NCBI RefSeq assembly: GCF_900172225.1
Contig: NZ_FWFO01000002.1
Coordinates: forward strand, 1 to 64,000
Source of the DNA: Falsiruegeria litorea R37
GTDB taxonomy: Bacteria; Pseudomonadota; Alphaproteobacteria; Rhodobacterales; Rhodobacteraceae
Direction: 5' to 3'
DNA length: 64,000 bases
How positions within the stretch are numbered: the first letter of the stretch is position 1; the number at the start of each line of letters is the position of its first letter. The position numbers and the translations under genes are program-made. This document shows positions 16,557 to 25,258 of the stretch, one piece after another. Under the pieces are notes generated by a model that was not told the DNA's origin, made no database searches, and saw only the letters and a list, made by a program, of their open reading frames with translations.

Positions 16557-19500
16557 ATGTTCAAGAAATTGCTGATCGCCAACCGGGGTGAGATTGCCAT
16601 CCGCATCGCGCGAACCGCGGCCGAGATGGGGGTGTCTGTTGTCGCTGTCCATACCCCGGATGACGCACGTTGTTTGCACGTCAAACATGGCGATCAGGTG
16701 CGAGTACTGCCAGGTGCAGGTGCTGCCGGCTACATGGACGTCGACGCTTTGATCCGGATTGCAGCTGAGACGAATTGCGATGCGGTGCACCCAGGGTATG
16801 GCCTGCTAAGCGAAAGGGCGGATTTTGTTCGCGCCTGTCACGAGGCGGGTTTGATCTTTGTAGGGCCGGACGCTGCGACGATGGAAAGGCTGGGCGACAA
16901 ATTGCAGGCTCGCGAGATGGCACAATCCTTGAACCTGCCAGTGCCGCTGGGGGACGGGCCGTTCGACACCGTCCAGGACGCCCAGGCCTTTCTCGATCAG
17001 ATCCAGGGGCCGATTATGCTCAAGGCCGTGCAAGGTGGGGGCGGACGTGGAATGCGGCGGGTTGAAACCTCTCAGCAGCTCCGGGCACGCTTCGAGCAGG
17101 CGCGCATCGAGGCCGAGTCCGGATCCGGTGTGGCCGAGATCTATGCCGAGGAGTATTTGATCAACCAACGCCACATAGAGGTGCAGGTTTTGGGCGACGG
17201 GCAAGCTGTGACTCACTTGTGGGACCGGGATTGCACCCTGCAACGCCGCAATCAGAAAGTGATCGAATTTGCGCCTGCTCCGGGGCTGACGGATGAGCTG
17301 CGCGCGCAGATGATCCAAGCGTCGTTGACCCTTGCCCGCGCGTCCAATTTGCGTGGTTTGGCCACGATGGAGTTTATGGTTGATGTTCAGGCGGGCGTGT
17401 TTCGGTTCATTGAAACCAACCCCCGAATCCAGGTCGAACACACGATAACCGAAGCCATCACCGGCTATGACCTGGTCGAGCTGCAGCTGCGGCTGGCCGT
17501 TGGAGAGACCTTGGAGCAGATTGATCCGGAAATCCTGAACCCTGCCGCGCCGTTGGGCATGGCCGTTGAACTGCGCGTAAACACCGAGAACTTTCAACCA
17601 GACGGCACCTCGACACCGGTTAGCGGGGTTCTCGAGCGGTTTCAGATGCCCTGTGGGCGTGGTGTTCGGGTCGAGACGCATGGCTACACAGGTTACGCCG
17701 TCAATCCCGGTTTCGATCCAATGCTGGCCAAACTTATTCTGCACCATCGCAAGGACGATTTAGGTGGTTTGCTGCGACGCGCGGACCGAGCGCTGTCAGA
17801 GGCGGACATCCGGGGGATTGATACCAACCTTACCCATCTGCGCGGAATCTTGGCGACGCCCGAGGTGCTGGAATGGAATGTGTCGACCCAATTTCTCGAC
17901 GGGTTTTCTGGGGAAGATAACCGGAAAGGCCGCGTTTTTGAGGCAGAGCAGATTGCGCCGGAGGTGCTGCAGCCAGAGAGCCACATACCGGACGGCTGTA
18001 TCGGCGTGACTGCTCCGATCCAAGCCATTGTCAGCGATGTGCTGGTCTCTTCGGGGGACATCGTGCAAGCCGGGCAAGAGTTGTTCATCATCGAAGCGAT
18101 GAAAATGCAGCACGCGGTTACGGCCCCCCAGTCTGGCCAGGTCAAAGTGATATCTGCTGCAAAAGGTGAAACTATCCGTGTTGACGCGGTGCTTTGTGCT
18201 TTGCGGCCTGACGGGGACGAGCAAAAGCTGCAGGAAATTGCAGATGACTTTGATCCAAACAACCCTCGCAGTGATTTGACCAGGCTGAACGACCGGTTGG
18301 AACTGACGCTGGACGCGGCTCGGCCAAAGGCCGTGGAACGACGGCGCACCCGGGGTCAGGCCACCACCCGCGAGAATGTGGCGCGCCTGTGCGAGGGCGG
18401 AGAGTTTCATGAATACGGGCAATTGGTCATCGCGGCACAACGCAAAAAGCTAGGTGTTGACGCGCTGATCAAATCCTCGCCTGCCGATGGGATCGTGACG
18501 GGCTTGGGCACGGTAAATGCAGGGCAGTTTGAGGACGCCAAAGGGCAGGTTGCCATACTTGCGTACGATTCGACGGTGATGGCGGGAACCCAGGGTGTGT
18601 TCGGTCATCGCAAAACCGACCGACTGCTGGAAAAAGCATCGGAACTGGGTCTGGCCAGTATCTTTTTGACCGAAGGCGGGGGTGGGCGGCCCAATGACGA
18701 TGATTTTGCAGGTACCATGCATTGCGCCCTGGATGTCAAAACCTTCTCTGCCTTTGCCGGCTTGCGCGGCTGGGGGCCAAAGATCACTGTGAACTCGGGC
18801 TTTTGCTTTGCGGGCAACGCCGCGCTTTTTGGGGCAGGGGATATCCGTATCTCTGCGCGCAACAGTTGGATCGGCTTGGGTGGCCCGGCCATGATCGAGG
18901 CCGGAGGTTTAGGGCGCTTTGATCCGCGCAAAGTCGGCCCGGCGCCGATGCAGGCCGAAATTGGGCTGGTCGACATTCTGACCGAGGACGATACGCAGGC
19001 CGTGGACGCGGCGCGCCAGGTGTTGTCGTATTTTCAGGGCGCGACCAGCGACTGGACTGTCGCGGACGAGCGGTTGCTGCGCCATCTGGTACCCGAGAAC
19101 CGGAAGCGTATTTATGATCCGCGCAAGGTTGTTCACGCGCTGGCCGACGCAGGTAGTTTTCTGGAACTGGGCGCACAGTTCGGGGTTGGATTGATTACCG
19201 GGTTTGTCAGGGTCGAAGGGCGCCCGATGGGTGTCATGCTCAACAATCCGCACCACCTGGGCGGCGCATTGGATGCACCTGCGTCGACCAAGGGCGCGCG
19301 GTTCATGCGGCTGTGCAACCGCTTTGGTCTGCCGGTCCTTTCCTTGTGCGATACGCCGGGCTTCATGGTCGGTCCTGACAGCGAGCGCCAAGGTGGCGTG
19401 GCCGCAGCCTGCGATTTCATCAGCGCCGGGGCGGACCTCGACGTGCCGCTCTTCTTTGTCGCTCTGCGCAAGGGGTACGGTATTGGGGCCCAGGCCATGG

Positions 19501-19790
19501 CGGGTGGCAGTTTTGCCAACCCAGTGTTCACCATATCGTGGCCCACCGGAGAGTTCGGCGCCATGGGGCTCGAAGGGGGAGTTCGCCTGGGTTACCGCAA
19601 GGAATTGGAAGCCCAACCAGATGCCGCTGCGCGCGAGGTCCTGTTCGACAAGTTGGTGGCACGTGCCTACGCCGAGGGGGGCGCGATCAACGTGGCCTCG
19701 TACAATGAAATCGACGCGGTGATCGACCCTGCGGATACGCGGTCTTGGATCTTGTGCGGGCTGAATACGGGTGAGGCAACGCGGGTGTGA
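16557..19790 (+). CDS. Single-chain biotin-dependent acyl-CoA carboxylase (BC-BCCP-CT fusion)
   Basis: A 1077-residue enzyme holding all functions of a biotin-dependent carboxylase. Residues 1 to about 450 are biotin carboxylase: MFKKLLIANRGEIAIRIART, the ATP-grasp glycine loop AVQGGGGRGMRRV and the ETNPRIQVEHTITE motif. A biotinyl domain follows with the acceptor lysine near residue 516 in EAMKMQH. From about 570 to the end is the carboxyltransferase, with GGGGRPNDDDF, GPAMIEAGGLG and SLCDTPGFMVGP. Most bacteria encode these parts on separate genes. GGGGAG precedes the start. Substrate (acetyl-, propionyl- or longer acyl-CoA) cannot be read from sequence; the neighbouring thioesterase suggests a catabolic acyl-CoA route. 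Confidence 0.88.
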   Translation: MFKKLLIANRGEIAIRIARTAAEMGVSVVAVHTPDDARCLHVKHGDQVRVLPGAGAAGYMDVDALIRIAAETNCDAVHPGYGLLSERADFVRACHEAGLIFVGPDAATMERLGDKLQAREMAQSLNLPVPLGDGPFDTVQDAQAFLDQIQGPIMLKAVQGGGGRGMRRVETSQQLRARFEQARIEAESGSGVAEIYAEEYLINQRHIEVQVLGDGQAVTHLWDRDCTLQRRNQKVIEFAPAPGLTDELRAQMIQASLTLARASNLRGLATMEFMVDVQAGVFRFIETNPRIQVEHTITEAITGYDLVELQLRLAVGETLEQIDPEILNPAAPLGMAVELRVNTENFQPDGTSTPVSGVLERFQMPCGRGVRVETHGYTGYAVNPGFDPMLAKLILHHRKDDLGGLLRRADRALSEADIRGIDTNLTHLRGILATPEVLEWNVSTQFLDGFSGEDNRKGRVFEAEQIAPEVLQPESHIPDGCIGVTAPIQAIVSDVLVSSGDIVQAGQELFIIEAMKMQHAVTAPQSGQVKVISAAKGETIRVDAVLCALRPDGDEQKLQEIADDFDPNNPRSDLTRLNDRLELTLDAARPKAVERRRTRGQATTRENVARLCEGGEFHEYGQLVIAAQRKKLGVDALIKSSPADGIVTGLGTVNAGQFEDAKGQVAILAYDSTVMAGTQGVFGHRKTDRLLEKASELGLASIFLTEGGGGRPNDDDFAGTMHCALDVKTFSAFAGLRGWGPKITVNSGFCFAGNAALFGAGDIRISARNSWIGLGGPAMIEAGGLGRFDPRKVGPAPMQAEIGLVDILTEDDTQAVDAARQVLSYFQGATSDWTVADERLLRHLVPENRKRIYDPRKVVHALADAGSFLELGAQFGVGLITGFVRVEGRPMGVMLNNPHHLGGALDAPASTKGARFMRLCNRFGLPVLSLCDTPGFMVGPDSERQGGVAAACDFISAGADLDVPLFFVALRKGYGIGAQAMAGGSFANPVFTISWPTGEFGAMGLEGGVRLGYRKELEAQPDAAAREVLFDKLVARAYAEGGAINVASYNEIDAVIDPADTRSWILCGLNTGEATRV

Positions 19791-19864
19791 CGTCAGGACC
19801 TGTTTGTTCGCTGTCGGCTTTCAGGTCAAGTTGATCGTTAGATTGCGAACAAAGGGGCAAGTTC

Positions 19865-20377
19865 ATGAACAACTCTGCTGTCAGTGGCCAAGATGGCCCA
19901 TACCCCGCGCCGATCGTTGTCCGGGGCATGTCTGTCAAACCGGATTGGATCGACTACAACAAACACATGAACGTGGGCTACTACGGCGTGGCGTTCGATC
20001 AGGCATTGGAAGAGATGGTCGGCGACTATCTGGGGATCGGCGAAGACTATGTCCAAACCGCCGGAGCAGGTCCCTATATGATCCAATCCCACATTCACTT
20101 CCTGCGTGAGCTATTGGAAGACGACAAATTCTATTTCCACTTTCGTCTGATCAATCACGATCATAAGCGGCTGCACTATTTCGCACAGATGTTTGCGGAA
20201 AAGGACGATGTCCTGTGCGCCACGCAAGAGGGAATGATCATCAACGTCAGCCAAGAAACGGGACGCTCGGCCGACTATCCGGAGTGGGCTCAAAAGCGGT
20301 TGGCGCAGATGCTTGAAGATCACCGAGGCTTGCCACCCGAGCCACAGATCGGCGCCAAACTGGGCATCCGCAAATAG
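19865..20377 (+). CDS. Hotdog-fold thioesterase (4HBT family)
   Basis: A 170-residue protein with the 4-hydroxybenzoyl-CoA-thioesterase pattern: WIDYNKHMNVGYYGVAFDQALEEMV, where the aspartate and the following helix form the active site, and MIQSHIHFLREL as the central strand. AAAGGGGCAAG precedes the ATG. It is 74 bases after the carboxylase gene and followed at once by a strong terminator. Similar proteins occur as thioesterases in carnitine and betaine degradation, which is a possible but unproven role here. Confidence 0.8.
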   Translation: MNNSAVSGQDGPYPAPIVVRGMSVKPDWIDYNKHMNVGYYGVAFDQALEEMVGDYLGIGEDYVQTAGAGPYMIQSHIHFLRELLEDDKFYFHFRLINHDHKRLHYFAQMFAEKDDVLCATQEGMIINVSQETGRSADYPEWAQKRLAQMLEDHRGLPPEPQIGAKLGIRK

Positions 20378-20405
20378 AAAAGGACCGGCATTGGCCGGTC
20401 CTTTT
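20378..20405. terminator. Bidirectional rho-independent terminator
   Basis: A 12-base-pair stem (AAAAGGACCGGC with GCCGGTCCTTTT) with a 4-base loop directly follows the thioesterase stop. T-runs occur on both strands. It lies between two convergent genes, so it should stop transcription from the carboxylase side and from the repeat-protein gene. Confidence 0.9.
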
Positions 20406-20424
20406 CGGTTTTTCAGGGTGTGGG

Positions 20425-22212
20425 TTACACCATGTCGTCGAGTTCTTCGTCATCCCATTTGTCGTCGGAATGGGTGTCGTCGATATCTTCGGTGCCCTTG
20501 TTCATGAGGGCCATGAAGTCGTTTGACTTGGCTCCACCCGAAGTGCCACCGGACGCGTAAACTACGGTGTCGTCATAGGCGTACCCGTCGTCTTCGTATT
20601 CATCCTTGTACTTCGGCAAGTCATAATCGGACCCCTTGGTTCCACCCGAACCGGACCCTTTGGTTCCGCCGGAGCCGGAGCCCTTGGTTCCACCCGAGCC
20701 GGACCCTTTGGTGCCGCTCGAGCCGGACCCTTTGGTGCCGCCGGAGCCGGACCCTTTGGTGCCGCCGGAGCCGGAGCCCTTGGTGCCGCCGGAGCCGGAC
20801 CCTTTGGTGCCGCCGGAGCCGGACCCTTTGGTGCCGCCCGAACCGGAGCCCTTGGTTCCACCCGAGCCGGACCCTTTGGTGCCGCCCGAGCCGGAGCCCT
20901 TGGTGCCGCCGGAGCCGGAGCCCTTGGTGCCGCCCGAGCCGGACCCTTTGGTGCCGCCCGAACCGGAGCCCTTGGTTCCACCCGAACCGGACCCTTTGGT
21001 GCCACCCGAACCGGAACCTTTGGTATCCGAATACTTGTCACTCAGTGTCTTGTCGTACCAATCTTCCAGGCCGTCACCCTCGACGCCGCCATTGTGATAG
21101 GCGTCTGACGTGCTCGCACCCGAGTTTACAGCATCTGACGTAGTAAGCAGCTGTGCATCGGCTGAGTTGGTATCGATTGCGACTGCAATGCTGTCCAAAT
21201 CAATGTCATCCAACGTCAGCGGGCCATTGTTGGACCAGAGTGTGAAGTTGATGTCATAGGTCTCTTCGCCGAACTCCTGCTCGCCGGGATCTTCGTCGGT
21301 GTCACCAAATTCAAACGCCGCATCAAAAGCGGTGCTTACAGTGAACCCATTGGCCAGGCCGGTCACGCCATTGGCGCTGGCTTGATGCCCGGTCACGCCG
21401 CGTTCCCCATCAGATGGGAAGAAGTTCAGAGCAGAGACTTCGCTGTCATCGCTCATGTTGAAGAAGAAGCCGTCGATGTCGCCTTCGGTGCCATCAAATT
21501 CGGTCGCTGACAGGCGGATGAACAATTCACCACTATCGAGCGCTGAGATTTCGACTGTCACCTGAGGGTCTTCGCCGACTTCGAATGTAACCTTGGTTTT
21601 ATCTGGTTCGACTGGATCTGTACCCTTGGTGCCGGAGCCCTTGGTTCCACCCGAACCGGACCCTTTGGTGCCGCCCGAGCCGGACCCTTTGGTGCCGCCC
21701 GAGCCGGAACCCTTGGTGCCGCCGGAGCCGGAGCCCTTGGTTCCACCCGAGCCGGAGCCCTTGGTGCCGCCCGAGCCGGAGCCCTTGGTGCCGCCCGAGC
21801 CGGACCCCTTGGTTCCACCCGAGCCGGAGCCCTTGGTGCCGCCCGAGCCGGACCCCTTGGTTCCACCCGAGCCGGAGCCCTTGGTGCCGCCCGAGCCGGA
21901 GCCCTTGGTTCCACCCGAGCCAGACCCCTTGGTGCCACCCGAGCCGGACCCCTTGGTGCCACCCGAGCCGGAGCCCTTGGTTCCACCCGAACCGGACCCT
22001 TTGGTTCCGCCGGAGCCGGAGCCCTTGGTGCCGCCGGAGCCGGAGCCCTTGGTGCCGCCCGAACCGGACCCCTTGGTGTCACCGTAACCCCATCCGTACT
22101 TGTCATAGAGGTAGGCATCATACCAATCGGAGAAGCTGTCGCCCTCGACGCCTCCGTTGTGATACGACTTGCTGCCGCCGTACCCGTACCAATTCCAATA
22201 ACTGTAACCCAT
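20425..22212 (-). CDS. Secreted-type protein with two long TKGSGSGG octapeptide arrays
   Basis: A 595-residue low-complexity protein; the start at 22212 is chosen because GGGGGAG lies 8 bases upstream. Order: an aromatic head with a lead-in YHNGGVEGDSFSDWYD ending DKY (residues 17-45); 18 copies of TKGSGSGG (46-189); a folded-looking domain of about 170 residues rich in Asp, Thr and Val (198-370); a second lead-in YHNGGVEGDGLEDWYD (372-396); 16 further copies (397-524, one reading TKGSGSSG); and a very acidic tail ending DDKWDDEELDDMV. No N-terminal signal peptide is seen. The acidic tail would suit type I secretion. A role as extracellular matrix or surface protein is inference. No family was recognised. 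Confidence 0.8.
   Translation of the reverse strand: MGYSYWNWYGYGGSKSYHNGGVEGDSFSDWYDAYLYDKYGWGYGDTKGSGSGGTKGSGSGGTKGSGSGGTKGSGSGGTKGSGSGGTKGSGSGGTKGSGSGGTKGSGSGGTKGSGSGGTKGSGSGGTKGSGSGGTKGSGSGGTKGSGSGGTKGSGSGGTKGSGSGGTKGSGSGGTKGSGSGGTKGSGSGGTKGSGTKGTDPVEPDKTKVTFEVGEDPQVTVEISALDSGELFIRLSATEFDGTEGDIDGFFFNMSDDSEVSALNFFPSDGERGVTGHQASANGVTGLANGFTVSTAFDAAFEFGDTDEDPGEQEFGEETYDINFTLWSNNGPLTLDDIDLDSIAVAIDTNSADAQLLTTSDAVNSGASTSDAYHNGGVEGDGLEDWYDKTLSDKYSDTKGSGSGGTKGSGSGGTKGSGSGGTKGSGSGGTKGSGSGGTKGSGSGGTKGSGSGGTKGSGSGGTKGSGSGGTKGSGSGGTKGSGSGGTKGSGSGGTKGSGSSGTKGSGSGGTKGSGSGGTKGSGSGGTKGSDYDLPKYKDEYEDDGYAYDDTVVYASGGTSGGAKSNDFMALMNKGTEDIDDTHSDDKWDDEELDDMV
20641..21024 (-). repeat. 24-bp tandem repeat array, 16 units
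   Basis: Sixteen in-frame 24-base units encode TKGSGSGG, with one SSG variant. Units differ mainly at synonymous positions (GGT/GGC/GGG, TCC/TCG), so the peptide is conserved while the DNA has drifted. This is the array nearer the C-terminus. Copy number may vary between strains by slippage or recombination. Confidence 0.95.
21646..22077 (-). repeat. 24-bp tandem repeat array, 18 units
   Basis: Eighteen in-frame 24-base units encode TKGSGSGG, followed by a broken unit reading TKGSGTKG. It is the array nearer the N-terminus and shares unit variants with the 16-unit array, consistent with duplication of the whole lead-in-plus-array block. Confidence 0.95.
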
Positions 22213-22607
22213 GCGTATCACTCCCCCTATGGACGTGTGCATTTTCCCAGCCACCTGACCCGCAATTGGCCCCCCCATCGCGTCAGGCAGCTTGATTTCA
22301 CCGAATGCCGCTCAGGGTATGGCCCGGCGTCAAATCCGGCAATTTTGTGTCAACTTTCTGACAAATCTGCCTTTGTATTAATTGGAGTTGGGAAACAATG
22401 ACTGCGCCGTTCGGTCAATTGATTGCTCAAGGCCGCCAATCGCGGGTCACGCCGGGTCAACGTCACCGGCGAATCGCTACGATGTGCTATGCGGAGTTGA
22501 CTTATTGCTTCCTCAGAATCGCCAAAGTCCCAAAGTATCCAGTTGGCCATTCGAGCAATCCAGATGCCGTTTCGCGCGTGACTGGAGTAAAAACGTGAGG
22601 TGTTATT
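22213..22607. other. 395-bp intergenic region between divergent genes
   Basis: This separates the octapeptide-repeat gene (minus) from the kinase-fold gene (plus) and must hold both promoters. It is more AT-rich than its flanks around 22330-22400. I see no convincing RNA, repeat or protein; a 66-codon open frame at 22398-22598 has a fair ribosome site but no recognisable sequence. Confidence 0.5.
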
Positions 22608-23642
22608 GTGGCCAAGAACGACAACGACGATCGAATGAAGCGTATTGTGGAGACTGCCGAAGATCACTTTGGCCGCGCGGTTCTAAAGGTGACGGCGCCC
22701 GGTGGCGAAGGGCGATCAAGTTTTCGCCTGCACTTTGACGATATGGACGTGATCGCAACTTTTCGTCCGAATTTCCGCCGTACCCATCTGGAAGCTCATG
22801 TTCTGGAAGAGTTGCGCACCTATTGCGACGACACACCCGAGGTATTGGGCGTTGTGGGCGAGATCATGTTTCAAAGCGATGTTGGCCGTCGTCGTCTGAA
22901 CCAGGAGATCATGCGCCACGACAGCGCCGGGCAACTGGATTTGGCCGCACAGGCGGTGTCGTCGATCTTTCGCTACCAAAGTGCCGCGCGTAAATCCGAC
23001 CTGCACGAGATGATGCCGCATCTGGGCACCAACAAGAACTGGATCGACAATGTGGTGGGGGCGATTGACGCGCTGCAGCCCTATTCGATAGGCATTTCAG
23101 ACAGCTTCGACGGTGCGGCCGCGCGCGAAGCAGTGGCCCATCCCGGGCGTCAGTTCGTCAAATGGGATTGCCGGTCGGGCAACGCCGCTATCGGCAAGGA
23201 CGGCAAATTGCGCTGGTTCGATTTTGAATACGCAGGTCTGCGTCACGGCGCTGAAGATTTTGCCTGGCTGATCGGAGACGAGGCGTGGCCGATTGCACCG
23301 GATCAGATGGTGGATGTGATGATCGACTGCTTTGATCCGGACTGTGGTCACGACATCGCGGCCTATCTGGAATACCTGTCGATCTATCTGACCTTCCATT
23401 GTGTGCAACGGTTCAAGCTGATCGTGAAAGAGGCCAAAAAGCGCGGCTGGCTGTCCAAACAGCGCGTGCGCAAATATGATGACGCGGGGGTGCATCCAGA
23501 GTTTGCGGCTCAGATCTGTCAGGTCGGCGCGTATTTCTCGGCTCAGGCCAAAGTGACCGCACCCTTGACCCGCAATTTCGAAGGTGCGCGGGACAGCTTT
23601 CTTGAAATCCTCAAGGAAGGCCGCTCGCTGAAAAGCGCGTGA
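22608..23642 (+). CDS. Kinase-fold phosphotransferase (APH-like)
   Basis: A 344-residue protein from a GTG preceded by GAGG. The key segment is FVKWDCRSGNAAIGKDGKLRWFDFEYAG: a D-x-R-x-G-N catalytic loop followed by an F-D-F-E metal-binding motif, as in aminoglycoside phosphotransferases and related small-molecule or protein kinases. The N-terminal ATP-lobe motifs are weak. It overlaps the next gene at TGATG, so the two are likely co-translated. Its substrate is unknown; the adjacent GNAT protein and the nearby polysaccharide locus suggest modification of a surface or storage molecule. Confidence 0.65.
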   Translation: MAKNDNDDRMKRIVETAEDHFGRAVLKVTAPGGEGRSSFRLHFDDMDVIATFRPNFRRTHLEAHVLEELRTYCDDTPEVLGVVGEIMFQSDVGRRRLNQEIMRHDSAGQLDLAAQAVSSIFRYQSAARKSDLHEMMPHLGTNKNWIDNVVGAIDALQPYSIGISDSFDGAAAREAVAHPGRQFVKWDCRSGNAAIGKDGKLRWFDFEYAGLRHGAEDFAWLIGDEAWPIAPDQMVDVMIDCFDPDCGHDIAAYLEYLSIYLTFHCVQRFKLIVKEAKKRGWLSKQRVRKYDDAGVHPEFAAQICQVGAYFSAQAKVTAPLTRNFEGARDSFLEILKEGRSLKSA

Positions 23643-24877
23643 TGACGGTTCATCGCGCAATTTCCGACCAAGGCACTGTCGCGGGTTTGCGAATCGAAAC
23701 TGTCGACAGGCTGGACGACTTTCGTGCCTTGCGCTCTGACTGGGAAGCACTGGAGCAGAAGGACACCGAGGGAACAGTGTTTTTGTCCTGGGTCTGGTTG
23801 AGCCAGGCCTTTGAACGCACGACGGGTCGTTGGCGGGTGATCACCGCCTGGATGGGCCAGGATCTGGTGGCGGTTCTGCCGCTGAAGTACCGCGTTCATT
23901 GGAGCAAGACCCGAACCGAGTTCCAGACCGAGATCGAGGCGGGCGGGCGTCTTTTGTGGAGCGAATACACCGGGTTTCTGTGTCATCCTGCGTATGAAGA
24001 GGCCGCGATAAAGGCGATTGGTGAGCACCTTCAAGGTATCCCTTGGGTCAAGCTATCTTTGCGATATGTCCTGTCCAGGCGTCGAGCGGACTACTTCGCT
24101 AGCTCATTTTCGCAAGATGCTTTCCGTTTCCGATACAAACCCTATCGCATCAACCGTGGTGAAACAGACAACTTGCTGTGCCCACAGGTCGCGCTGCCAA
24201 ACAGCTATGACCAATATCTGAGTGACTGCCTCAGCCGGAATTCAAGGCAAAAGATCAAGCGATTTGAACGAAAATTCTTGGATGGCGGAGCGTTGACGTT
24301 TGCCGCGACCACGGATCACGTGCGCGACATCGACGCTTTGCTTGCGCTATGGTGGGCCAAGTGGTCCCCTGTCAAAGGCGCGGAAACAGCGCGTCAGGTC
24401 GCCGCCAACTATCGACATGTCCTGATGGCTGCGCAGACCCTGGGGCTGCTCTATCTATCTGTCTTGCGCGATGGTGACCGGACGTTGGGGGCCTTGGGCC
24501 ATGTCCTGGACCCGCTCCACAAGCGTGTGCATTTCATTGTTGCCGGACGAGACGAGCGCGCCAAAGGTCACCACATCGGGGCGTTGTTACACTCACAAAG
24601 CATTCGTTGGGCCATCGAAAATGGCTATCGCGTTTATGATTTTTGCCATGGCAACGAAAGCTACAAATACGGGTATGGAGCCAAGGACGTGCAGGCACTG
24701 TACCTGTCGATCCGGCCCCGAAACCTGCAAGAACCGGGGGGACATCTGGATGGGATGAGCCACAAAGAGGCTTTGGCGCGGGTTCTGTCCTTTGTCGAAG
24801 ATGGGCAAAATGATCGCGCCGCCGCGGGCACGCGGCAGCTGCTGGAACAGCTTCACAAAAGAGACATCCGCCCTTAA
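23642..24877 (+). CDS. GNAT-family acetyltransferase (BcsL/CelD-like)
   Basis: A 411-residue protein with the two-half GNAT layout of the PF13480 type. The C-terminal half contains RQKIKRFERKFLDGGALTF, then LYLSVLRDGDRTLGALGHVLD and a closing WAIENGYRVYDFCHGNESYKYGYGAKD. These are typical of acyltransferases near cellulose and exopolysaccharide genes. The ATG at 23642 overlaps the preceding stop; a GTG three bases earlier is possible. It converges with, and overlaps by 4 bases, the EthD-like gene. Confidence 0.75.
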   Translation: MTVHRAISDQGTVAGLRIETVDRLDDFRALRSDWEALEQKDTEGTVFLSWVWLSQAFERTTGRWRVITAWMGQDLVAVLPLKYRVHWSKTRTEFQTEIEAGGRLLWSEYTGFLCHPAYEEAAIKAIGEHLQGIPWVKLSLRYVLSRRRADYFASSFSQDAFRFRYKPYRINRGETDNLLCPQVALPNSYDQYLSDCLSRNSRQKIKRFERKFLDGGALTFAATTDHVRDIDALLALWWAKWSPVKGAETARQVAANYRHVLMAAQTLGLLYLSVLRDGDRTLGALGHVLDPLHKRVHFIVAGRDERAKGHHIGALLHSQSIRWAIENGYRVYDFCHGNESYKYGYGAKDVQALYLSIRPRNLQEPGGHLDGMSHKEALARVLSFVEDGQNDRAAAGTRQLLEQLHKRDIRP

Positions 24878-25182
24878 CCGATCACTTCGCCAATCAGCAT
24901 GTTTGGCTGAACATTGGTAAAGTTGGGCACATCCGCAATCACGGGCCCCGCCGACCCCATCGCAGCCCCAAGCGCATCATTGTCGGCAAAGACGATTGTG
25001 GCGACCGCGTGATATCCTGCGGGAACATCCGGTCCGCCGGCAAGACCCTTTGTCACCAAAGTCGATTGGATATGCGCGCCCATATGTTCCGCGACCAGCG
25101 GCATGTGAGTGTTCGCATAATAGTCGTGATCAAAGGTCGATCCCTCTGCGACGGGATAAATGACTTGCAGGGAAACTGGCAT
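24874..25182 (-). CDS. EthD-family small protein
   Basis: A 102-residue protein. The ATG at 25182 is supported by AGGAG 9 bases upstream. The pattern FDHDYYANTHMPLVAEHMG is the EthD ferredoxin-like fold signature (an H-x-P-L near residue 38). EthD proteins are small dimeric stress or catabolism accessories, often of unclear function. It lies downstream of a LysR gene on the same strand with a 76-base gap. Confidence 0.8.
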   Translation of the reverse strand: MPVSLQVIYPVAEGSTFDHDYYANTHMPLVAEHMGAHIQSTLVTKGLAGGPDVPAGYHAVATIVFADNDALGAAMGSAGPVIADVPNFTNVQPNMLIGEVIG

Positions 25183-25258
25183 TCGTTTGATCTCCTGAAT
25201 GAAAGTAAGGTGCCCAAGCATTAGGGTCCTGACACTAAGCCCCGGTGCCTTGGTTGTG

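Noticed and set aside
20641-22077. Possible CRISPR array
   Set aside because: The units are contiguous 24-base in-frame coding repeats with no unique spacers and no cas genes nearby.
20636-22087. Long plus-strand open frames of PEPDPLVP repeats opposite the octapeptide arrays
   Set aside because: They are the antisense reading of the 24-base repeats; they lack ribosome sites and continue only as long as the repeats do.
22398-22598. 66-codon open frame between the repeat gene and the kinase-fold gene
   Set aside because: The ribosome site is fair, but the peptide has no recognisable features; one genome cannot decide it.
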